NCBI GenBank assembly: GCA_902569725.1
Contig: CACFVG010000002.1
Location: 1 to 64,000 of the forward strand
Direction of reading: 5' to 3'
DNA length: 64,000 nucleotides
From: an uncultured Pelagibacteraceae bacterium
Lineage (GTDB): Bacteria > Pseudomonadota > Alphaproteobacteria > Pelagibacterales > Pelagibacteraceae
The translations under genes and the position numbers were made by a program. Below the pieces are notes generated by a model, which saw only the letters and a list, made by a program, of their open reading frames with translations, searched no databases and had not been told where the DNA came from. Positions 39,770-46,116 of this stretch are shown here, piece after piece; within the stretch, counting starts at the first letter, position 1; each line of letters opens with the position of its first letter.

Positions 39770-41008
39770 TTAATCTATTTTTTTTAACACTCCAATATCG
39801 CCTGTACGCTCTAATGCAATAATTATAGCATTAATTTTTTCAATATACTTTATATCTCTTATTCTTTCTCCAATAAAAATTTTTTCTAAATAAAGAATCT
39901 TATTAAATTTATCACTTTGAAATTTTACTCTATAAATGCTTCTGTCGTTTAATGATGCAACTAGGGCGTTGTTTTTCCATTTTTCTTCAAAATTATTTGG
40001 CAAAATAATTATTTCTGAGATCCCTATTGAAGGCACAAAAACATAAATTGGCTCAATAAAACCATTCTCTATGTGACTCTTTAAATATTTACGCTTATTT
40101 TTTTTACTATTATAAGAATTTCCATAAGAAGCTATTGGCCATCCATAATTTCCTTTGAAAGAAATTATATTTATCTCATCTCCACCTCGAGGGCCATGCT
40201 CAGTTGAAATAATTAAATTATCCTTAACATACAAACCTTGTAGATCACGATGACCTTTTGAAAAAATTATATGTTTCTTGGTTTCTAAATTAATAAATAA
40301 AATTTTTCCAAATATTGAACTATCTTCTTGTGGTCTATTATCAGGTTCATCTTGAAAAGAATCACTTGTACTTATCAAAATCCCTTCGTCTCCATTAAAT
40401 AAGTATTTTTGCATTCTACCTGAGCCCAAAGATGTTTTTCCACATTCCAAAAATTTTTTAAAGATTGAGAAATTTAACTCTTTATCAATATCTGCAAAAT
40501 AAATTTTTAAAGTTTTACATTCATTATTGCTATGAGTTGTTGATACAAATATTTTATTTTTTATAATTAGTGTATCTAAAATATTTTTAAACTTAACATT
40601 TGTTTTAATTAAAGAGTAATTTAATTTTTTATTTTTGTTACTAAAATTATCAATATTACTTTTAAAAAAAGATCCTTTTTTTGTAATAATAAATACTTCA
40701 TTTTCAAAATTTTCTAAATAAAAGCTATTTCTGCTTCTTTTTTGCTTAATATTTAATTTTTTTCTTTTAAAATCAATTTTAATTAATTGAGTCTCGGGGA
40801 GGAATTTAACATTATAGTCATTAAAAAGGTTTGAAAATGACCTTTTCCCACTTGATATCATATAAAGTGACTTTACCGGATCAGGTAATTTAAAGAAGTA
40901 TCTAAAAAAAACTTCATAAATTTTGTCTTTATTTAAAATCGTAAAAAAGATTATAAATAAAAACAAAGTTATTATTGATATCGATAAAAATTTTTTTTTC
41001 TTTAGCAT
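39770..41008 (-). CDS. Membrane-anchored PQQ-type beta-propeller protein, divergent paralogue
   Basis: About 412 residues with an N-terminal basic segment and membrane helix (KKKKFLSISIITLFLFII), then a propeller domain facing the periplasm. GHRDLQGLYV, STEHGPRGGDEINII and SYGNSYN echo the aldose-sugar-dehydrogenase family and the paralogue at 19689. Conservation is lower and the blades are lysine-rich, so the catalytic site may have been lost. I chose the ATG at 41008 over the GTG at 41038; both are possible. It ends 12 bases before thyX and may be transcribed with it. Confidence 0.65.
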   Translation of the reverse strand: MLKKKKFLSISIITLFLFIIFFTILNKDKIYEVFFRYFFKLPDPVKSLYMISSGKRSFSNLFNDYNVKFLPETQLIKIDFKRKKLNIKQKRSRNSFYLENFENEVFIITKKGSFFKSNIDNFSNKNKKLNYSLIKTNVKFKNILDTLIIKNKIFVSTTHSNNECKTLKIYFADIDKELNFSIFKKFLECGKTSLGSGRMQKYLFNGDEGILISTSDSFQDEPDNRPQEDSSIFGKILFINLETKKHIIFSKGHRDLQGLYVKDNLIISTEHGPRGGDEINIISFKGNYGWPIASYGNSYNSKKNKRKYLKSHIENGFIEPIYVFVPSIGISEIIILPNNFEEKWKNNALVASLNDRSIYRVKFQSDKFNKILYLEKIFIGERIRDIKYIEKINAIIIALERTGDIGVLKKID

Positions 41009-41074
41009 GAAAGACCGTTTTTTCTTGAATCTAATCACATTACTTTTATATTAATATTGTTGGTTTTCCAACTA

Positions 41075-41316
41075 TGACGATAAACGAATTTCGTAATAAA
41101 CATTGCGGACGTGGGGGCAGTACCCACCACCTCCACCAAAATAAATGCGGGGGTGAATTAGAATCGACGAATGTCTAAAGGCTATTCTTTTGTTCGGTAT
41201 TGTTCCGCCGTAAAGGGCTAAATTATAAATGCTAACGAAAGTTACGCAATTGCAGCTTAATTAATTTATTAATTAAGTTACGGGGTCTGGGGCACCTGGC
41301 AACAGAACGCCCCTTC
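41075..41316 (+). ncRNA. ssrA: Circularly permuted two-piece tmRNA (alphaproteobacterial type)
   Basis: Rescues stalled ribosomes. The order is permuted. The acceptor piece comes first and ends CACCTCC-A-CCA (41128-41138), with CGGACG before the T-arm as in E. coli tmRNA. After a 10-base spacer the coding piece begins GGGGGTG at 41149, pairing with the acceptor strand over 7 bp (one G-U). GAATCGACG matches the conserved 5' domain. The tag reads GCT AAC GAA AGT TAC GCA ATT GCA GCT TAA (41231-41260), ANESYAIAA, followed by an 8-bp hairpin. A pseudoknot-like stem GGGGC/GCCCC (41289-41313) closes the piece. The T-stem GTGGG/CCCAC is intact but its loop is GGCAGTA. Outer ends are approximate; the spacer must be removed by processing. 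Confidence 0.93.
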
Positions 41317-41390
41317 TCAATTTCAAATTGTTATTTGTTTTTAATAAGAATTAAAGTTTATATTAAATATGATCGGCCATAAGTCGGCAT

Positions 41391-41774
41391 TTAATTCGAT
41401 TTATTTCTCTCACAGTCCTTGTCAATTGATTGCCAATCACCTTCTTCAAATGGTATCTTCACATCATTTAAAAGTCTTTTAAACTTTTCTAATCTGTCTT
41501 TTCTCTCGATTGCTTTTAAATACATACAAAACCATTTAAATGCTGCTCGATCTAATCCTTTTTTATTGATATGAACCCAATTTTCAAAATCCATACATTG
41601 ATCAGTATCATAAGTATATTCGTGATAAATTAATTTTTTGCCATCATCACTTAAAGTATCTGACCAACTATGATGCATAGTTTTATACTTAAACTTGCCT
41701 TCATCAATGACTTCTGCGGCCTCATAATCTCCTAAAAGATTTATCTCATTAAAACCTAGTTTTAATTGTTTCAT
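41391..41774 (-). CDS. Hypothetical protein (127 aa)
   Basis: I do not recognise this protein. It is soluble, without signal peptide or membrane helix, and rich in acidic and aromatic residues (HHSWSDTLSDDG, YTYDTDQCMDFENWVHINKK). Codon pattern and amino-acid make-up look like real coding sequence, and no alternative frame competes. It converges on the tmRNA and begins the island of small genes. A 16-base palindrome lies 25 bases before the start codon. No Shine-Dalgarno is evident. Confidence 0.7.
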   Translation of the reverse strand: MKQLKLGFNEINLLGDYEAAEVIDEGKFKYKTMHHSWSDTLSDDGKKLIYHEYTYDTDQCMDFENWVHINKKGLDRAAFKWFCMYLKAIERKDRLEKFKRLLNDVKIPFEEGDWQSIDKDCERNKSN

Positions 41775-41798
41775 TATTTAGTGTTGTTGAAGTTATTC

Positions 41799-41814
41799 GT
41801 TAAAGAGCTTTAAC
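41799..41814 (-). promoter_or_regulatory. Palindrome upstream of the 127-aa gene
   Basis: GTTAAAG-AG-CTTTAAC is a perfect 7-base inverted repeat with a 2-base centre, 25 bases before the start of the 127-aa gene. It could be a repressor or activator site. Being AT-rich, it may also be chance. Confidence 0.3.
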
Positions 41815-41911
41815 AATATTTAATATATATATTTTTAGTGGCAAAAATTAGACAATCGATTATCCAAATAAACCTTTAAATATTATCCATAATAAATTCT
41901 GTACGGGATAA

Positions 41912-41937
41912 ATGTGGGCAAAATTAAATGCCCACAT
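41912..41937 (-). terminator. Hairpin after the 57-aa gene, weak terminator
   Basis: ATGTGGGCA / TGCCCACAT form a perfect 9-bp stem with an 8-base loop, 13 bases past the stop of the 57-aa gene on the minus strand. Only TTAT follows, so the T run is poor. It could be a Rho-independent terminator of low efficiency or an RNA-stabilising hairpin. Confidence 0.5.
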
Positions 41938-41949
41938 CTAAGTTGAGTT

Positions 41950-42123
41950 TTATCTTTTATTTTTTATTTTAAAACCCTTTGACTCAAGTACTTTGATCAA
42001 ATTTTTTAATCTCTGTTCTCTAGATGTATTTTGATCACCTATTTTTTCAAAAAAGATAGGTTCTAAACCTCTATCCTTCTTTGATTTAAAATAGTCTTTG
42101 ATTGATTGTATTTTTAGTTTCAT
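41950..42123 (-). CDS. Small basic hypothetical protein (57 aa), not in ORF track
   Basis: The frame ATG AAA CTA AAA ATA and on encodes 57 residues (begins MKLKIQSIKDYFKSKKDRG, ends GFKIKNKR). A perfect Shine-Dalgarno, AAAGGAGG, stands 4 bases before the ATG, which is rare in this window and strongly supports translation. The protein is lysine-rich and probably helical; I do not recognise it. A hairpin follows the gene. Confidence 0.72.
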   Translation of the reverse strand: MKLKIQSIKDYFKSKKDRGLEPIFFEKIGDQNTSREQRLKNLIKVLESKGFKIKNKR

Positions 42124-42197
42124 TTGCCTCCTTTAGCGTTGTGTTTAAAGTCCCAGCAAGTAGAGTTAATTTCTAAATCAGGACTAAATGTATAATA

Positions 42198-42320
42198 CTA
42201 CTTTTTTCCAAAATTGCTATCTATTGCAAATTGAAGTTTTTCAATAGTTTTAGAAGTCTCTGACAGCGTGGTTCCCATAGCAATTATGAATGCCGTGAGT
42301 GCTCTTTTAGCTGAAAACAT
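42198..42320 (-). CDS. Possible small protein (40 aa), not in ORF track
   Basis: The frame encodes 40 residues starting MFSAKRALTAFIIAMGTTLS and ending DSNFGKK. Residues 7-19 are hydrophobic, then a polar helix-like part follows (SETSKTIEKLQFAI). There is no clear ribosome site. An internal ATG (MGTTLSE) is an alternative start. A 28-aa frame on the other strand overlaps it. Included because its composition looks protein-like and it fills a slot in a row of minus-strand small genes. Confidence 0.4.
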   Translation of the reverse strand: MFSAKRALTAFIIAMGTTLSETSKTIEKLQFAIDSNFGKK

Positions 42321-42373
42321 TGAAAAAATAATTGATGAAGGAAATAATAAAATAATTACTTCATTAAAATAAA

Positions 42374-42634
42374 TTATTCGACATTGCTTTTTTTAACGCA
42401 ATAATTACCCTGTGTATTCCAACCTGCAGGGCAAGAACCAACTCTTGGTATTGCTTCCGTAGCATTTGGTCCAGCAACACAATAATTACCCGATGTATTC
42501 CAACCTGTAGGACAATTACCATTTTTTGCAATTGCAGGTCTCGCATTTGGACCTGGAACACACATTTTACCCGATGTATTATAACCTGTAGGACAATTAC
42601 CATTTTTTGGTATTGGACTTGCTCTCATTGTCAT
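42374..42634 (-). CDS. Cys/Pro/Gly tandem-repeat small protein (86 aa)
   Basis: The protein consists of three copies of a 27-residue unit, KNGNCPTGWNTSGNYCVAGP followed by NA and about five variable residues, the last copy cut short. Each unit has two cysteines 11 apart and a conserved NT-G core. No signal peptide or membrane helix is seen. The ORF track uses a GTG (42643) lying inside the ribosome site; AGGGAGGT precedes the ATG at 42634 by about 8 bases, which is the better start. Function unknown; metal binding or disulphide cross-linking are guesses. Confidence 0.75.
   Translation of the reverse strand: MTMRASPIPKNGNCPTGYNTSGKMCVPGPNARPAIAKNGNCPTGWNTSGNYCVAGPNATEAIPRVGSCPAGWNTQGNYCVKKSNVE
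42377..42607 (-). repeat. Three-copy 81-bp tandem repeat within the Cys-repeat gene
   Basis: Units run 42607-42527, 42526-42446 and 42445-42377 (partial) on the minus strand. Copies 1 and 2 share most bases, including the phrase AATGGTAATTGTCC; copy 3 is more diverged. The repeat length is a multiple of three, so copy-number change would keep the frame. A repeat also appears in the alternative frame listed in the ORF track (42364-42603), which is a shadow. Confidence 0.9.
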
Positions 42635-42669
42635 ACTCTGCACCTCCCTAATTCTTGTTAAAAGAATTA

Positions 42670-44070
42670 TTAGTAACCATCTGCTTCAAGTTTTTTTCTA
42701 ATTGCTTCTGCAACAAGTTTATATCCCTCAGCATTATAATGACGATATCTCAACCTAAGCGCAAAAAGAGATAATGGGTCAGGATGAGGTTCAAATACCT
42801 CCTTATAAATATCAATGATGGGAATATTCAATTCTGTTACCGTTTGCATTACAAAATTACGATGTATGTTTTCTTCCTTAACACCAATTATTTCTCTTTC
42901 AAATCTAGGCAAGTAGACAAAATACATCTTCCCATCCCATTCGGAGACCATTTGCTTTGATTTTTTTAAAACATCTTTGAAAATAGGAGCGGTACCAAAA
43001 GGTGGGGGCGTGTGTGTTAAGTTAATCATTCTTCTTATTTTGTTTAGTTTTATTATGTTTGTTATCCTATTTTTCTTAAACCTTTTCTTTTTCTTTTTTT
43101 TTTTCTTTTCTTCATTCTTTTCCTTTTCCCACTCAACCTGAACATAATTTTTTAAAACATCATCAATTTCTTCCTGCCTGGAAATAAGGTTTTGAGAATA
43201 ATCATCTTCATCTAAATACCTTTTTAAGAATGGCGATTCTATCTCATTTACCAAATTTGCTAAATCATTCACAAAGTATATCCATAATACTATTTTTGGT
43301 TTTAAGGGTTCAGCATACTCCTTGAGTGCAGCAAGTTCCAACATCGGACCATTTCCTCCCTTTCCAACATTTATGACGTTTAAATCTGGTTGTCGTAGCA
43401 CAGCACTAATCGTTTCATTCGAATGAACAGATTTTCCTTCAGTAAAAGAATCGCCTATCAATAAAATGTCAACCTTGTTTTCAACGTATAATCCTTTTGG
43501 ATTATTAAACCCATGTTCATCTATTTCAATAACAGGAAAATAACCTGCTTCATTATTATGTGCTGTTATAGAATTTGAAATTGTGCCAAGAGGATAGATT
43601 CTACCTTTTTTTGCTTTTAAGCCATTTGATTTTAAAAATGCCTTTGGATAAATATTTGGAAATACATTAGCGCCAGAATCTTTTAAGTCATCCAGTACTT
43701 CCATATATGTTCTTGTATCATACGGAACACCCATTTTTTTTGCAATTATTTCTGGTTGGGGTGTTTTATTGAAAAATTCTAAATAAGTCTCAAATCCATA
43801 AACCAAAATACCTATTGTAAAGAACAAGATTGATAAATTTACTCTCAGGTTATTACTCAATCTTTTCAATCCAATACTAAACAATACTACAAACAAAACA
43901 CCGCATATCATACTGATAATATAAAATGCTGGTAATGCAAATTCAGGCGAACTATAGATTTTGTAAATTGGATAAATTATAAGAATAACAGAAAACGATA
44001 TACCAAATGCAAACACCGTGTTCGCAAACTTGACTGCGATTCGCGGTAGTTCTTTGGGCACGTTTTCCAT
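42670..44070 (-). CDS. Membrane-anchored SGNH/GDSL hydrolase-like protein
   Basis: A 466-residue protein with about four N-terminal membrane helices (residues 12-125), then an SGNH-type domain. The nucleophile block is LLIGDSFTEGKS (about 208), Gly/Asn follow in NVGKGGNGP and VNDLAN, and the Asp/His block is YRHYNAEGYKL near the C-terminus. A very lysine-rich linker (EEKKKKKKKKRFKK, about 318-335) splits the domain. This family often acetylates or deacetylates surface glycans. A paralogue with the same plan lies at 60904-62187. Last gene of the small-gene island. Confidence 0.75.
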   Translation of the reverse strand: MENVPKELPRIAVKFANTVFAFGISFSVILIIYPIYKIYSSPEFALPAFYIISMICGVLFVVLFSIGLKRLSNNLRVNLSILFFTIGILVYGFETYLEFFNKTPQPEIIAKKMGVPYDTRTYMEVLDDLKDSGANVFPNIYPKAFLKSNGLKAKKGRIYPLGTISNSITAHNNEAGYFPVIEIDEHGFNNPKGLYVENKVDILLIGDSFTEGKSVHSNETISAVLRQPDLNVINVGKGGNGPMLELAALKEYAEPLKPKIVLWIYFVNDLANLVNEIESPFLKRYLDEDDYSQNLISRQEEIDDVLKNYVQVEWEKEKNEEKKKKKKKKRFKKNRITNIIKLNKIRRMINLTHTPPPFGTAPIFKDVLKKSKQMVSEWDGKMYFVYLPRFEREIIGVKEENIHRNFVMQTVTELNIPIIDIYKEVFEPHPDPLSLFALRLRYRHYNAEGYKLVAEAIRKKLEADGY

Positions 44071-44278
44071 ATTGTTAAATTTTCTTAATAATTAATTTCA
44101 TTATGATTTTCTCATTATTAACAACAATTGATTATCCAATCAATATTAATAAGCAAAAGTTAAATGATGAAATGATTTAAATACCATCTAGTGTGACTAA
44201 CTAACGAATTCAGCATGAATTCATTTGTGCGTCAGAATAAATTAATGACAATTCAATTTCAAGTTGGTAAGTTTTAGT

Positions 44279-45268
44279 ATGGAAGTTAATGCAGAAATAA
44301 AAAAAGCAACTGATCTAATTTATCAGAAAATATCTAATACCATTCCAGAAATAGAGTGGGCAATTCATGCTCCATATATTTATAAAATTAATAAACTTAA
44401 AAAAGAAAAAAATGCAGTAATTCTTGCACACAATTATCAAACACCAGAAATATATCACGGTGTTTCTGATTTTTCAGCAGACTCACTTGCACTTGCAGTT
44501 GAAGCGGCAAAAACAAAAGCAGATATAATAGTAATGTGTGGAGTTCATTTTATGGCTGAAACTGCAAAACTAATGAGTCCTGATAAAAAAGTTCTTCTCC
44601 CAGATATGAGCGCGGGCTGTTCTTTGTCATCATCAATTACAGGTAAAGATGTTAGAAACTTAAAAAGAAAATATCCTGGAGTTCCAGTAGTTTCTTATGT
44701 TAATACATCAGCAGAAGTAAAAGCAGAAACTGATGTATGCTGCACATCAGCTAATGCTGTAAAAATTGTACAATCATTAGGAGTAAAAAAAGTTATTTTC
44801 TTGCCTGATGATTTTTTGGCAAAATATGTTGCTTCTCAAACAGATGTGGAAATTATTTCATGGAAAGGCACATGTGAAGTACATGAACAATTTAATGATG
44901 AAGAAATAAATGAAATTAGAAAAAGCAATCCAGGAATAAAAATAATTGCTCATCCTGAATGTCCTCCAGATGTAATAAGAGCTAGCGATTTTGCAGGATC
45001 TACTAGTGGTATGATAAAATATGTTAAAGATAACCAGCCAGAAAAAGTAATGATGGTTACCGAATGTTCAATGAGTGATAACGTTCAAATTGACAATCCT
45101 AATGTAAAATTTATTCGTCCATGTAATTTATGTCCTCATATGAAAAAAATAACATTACCAAAAATATTAGATTGTTTGGAAAACGAAACTAATGAATTAA
45201 TAATGGATAACAAAACTATAGAAAAAGCCAGAAAGTCTGTAGAAAGAATGGCAGAGATAGGCAGATAA
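44279..45268 (+). CDS. nadA: Quinolinate synthase
   Basis: A 329-residue 4Fe-4S enzyme joining iminoaspartate and dihydroxyacetone phosphate to quinolinate. I moved the start from TTG (44264) to ATG (44279). Substrate and cluster motifs are LAHNYQTPEIYHGVSDFSAD, MCGVHFMAET (Cys ligand 1), AETDVCCTSANA and CNLCPHM near the C-terminus. It is followed 5 bases later by nadC. nadB, the iminoaspartate source, is not in the window. Confidence 0.97.
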   Translation: MEVNAEIKKATDLIYQKISNTIPEIEWAIHAPYIYKINKLKKEKNAVILAHNYQTPEIYHGVSDFSADSLALAVEAAKTKADIIVMCGVHFMAETAKLMSPDKKVLLPDMSAGCSLSSSITGKDVRNLKRKYPGVPVVSYVNTSAEVKAETDVCCTSANAVKIVQSLGVKKVIFLPDDFLAKYVASQTDVEIISWKGTCEVHEQFNDEEINEIRKSNPGIKIIAHPECPPDVIRASDFAGSTSGMIKYVKDNQPEKVMMVTECSMSDNVQIDNPNVKFIRPCNLCPHMKKITLPKILDCLENETNELIMDNKTIEKARKSVERMAEIGR

Positions 45269-45273
45269 AATCT

Positions 45274-46110
45274 GTGCCAAAAATTAAATTAAGCAAGAAC
45301 TTTATTATTAATGTTTGCAAATTGGCTTTAAATGAAGATTTGTATCCTTCAGGAGATATAACTTCAAATCTATTAAAAAATAATACTATAAAAAAAGTAA
45401 AGTTATTGTCAAACCAGTCAGGAATAATAGGTGGGTTGGAATTTGCAAAACAGACTTTTAAATTGATTGATAAAAGAATTAAAATAAAATTAAAAAAAAA
45501 AGAAGGTTCTCAAATAAAAAAAAGAGATTTAATAGCAATTGTAGAGGGTGATATTAAAAATATATTAATTGGAGAAAGAGTTGCTCTAAATTTTTTATCT
45601 CATATTTCTGGTATTGCAACTAAAACGAATAATTTTGTAAAAAAAGTTAATAAAAAAACTATAATCTGCTGTACTAGAAAAACTATTCCTAATTTAAGAG
45701 TTATTCAAAAATATGCTGTCAAACTTGGTGGAGGAGAAAATCATAGATTTAACTTGAGTGATGAATTTTTGATAAAAGATAACCATATAGCTGCAAATAA
45801 AAATATTATAGAAATAATAAAAAAAGCAATTAAATTTAAAAAAGGAAAAAAAATTACAGTTGAAGTTGATAATTTAAGTCAACTTAAAAATATACTTGGA
45901 TTAAAATTTGATAGAGTTTTATTTGATAATATGAATATAAAGTCACTTAAAGTTGGAGTAAAACTAGCAAGAAAATACTATAAAACTGAAGCATCGGGTA
46001 ATATTACCTTAAGTACTGTTAAGAATATTTCTAAAACTGGAGTAGATAGAATTTCTATTGGCGCTTTAACTCATAGTGTTCCAGCCCTGGATATAAAACT
46101 ACAAATTTAA
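45274..46110 (+). CDS. nadC: Nicotinate-nucleotide pyrophosphorylase (carboxylating)
   Basis: A 278-residue quinolinate phosphoribosyltransferase producing nicotinate mononucleotide. Family segments are EDLYPSGDITSNLL, ERVALNFLSHISGIAT, CTRKTIPNLRVIQKYAV and KDNHIAAN. The start is GTG, with no upstream ATG. Second gene of a two-gene operon. Convergent with ppdK, 6 bases apart. Confidence 0.96.
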   Translation: MPKIKLSKNFIINVCKLALNEDLYPSGDITSNLLKNNTIKKVKLLSNQSGIIGGLEFAKQTFKLIDKRIKIKLKKKEGSQIKKRDLIAIVEGDIKNILIGERVALNFLSHISGIATKTNNFVKKVNKKTIICCTRKTIPNLRVIQKYAVKLGGGENHRFNLSDEFLIKDNHIAANKNIIEIIKKAIKFKKGKKITVEVDNLSQLKNILGLKFDRVLFDNMNIKSLKVGVKLARKYYKTEASGNITLSTVKNISKTGVDRISIGALTHSVPALDIKLQI

Positions 46111-46116
46111 ATAAAA

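Noticed and set aside
42286-42372. 28-aa plus-strand frame (MNAVSALLAENIEK...)
   Set aside because: No ribosome site, very short, and opposite to every neighbour; the 40-aa minus-strand frame is the better candidate, though both may be chance.
42364-42603. 79-aa minus-strand ORF in the track overlapping the Cys-repeat gene
   Set aside because: It is the same 81-bp repeat read in another frame; it lacks a ribosome site, while the other frame has AGGGAGGT and a conserved Cys pattern.
42377-42607. Tandem repeats considered as a CRISPR array
   Set aside because: Units are contiguous coding repeats of 81 bp without unique spacers; no cas genes are present.
44203-44240. Doubled GAATTC words upstream of nadA (GAATTCAGCATGAATTC)
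   Set aside because: Short palindromic words in AT-rich DNA without promoter-like context; probably chance.
41040-44270. Prophage or integrative element at the tmRNA
   Set aside because: No integrase, phage structural or replication gene is visible; only the weak 14-base flanking match remains, reported as a low-interest finding.
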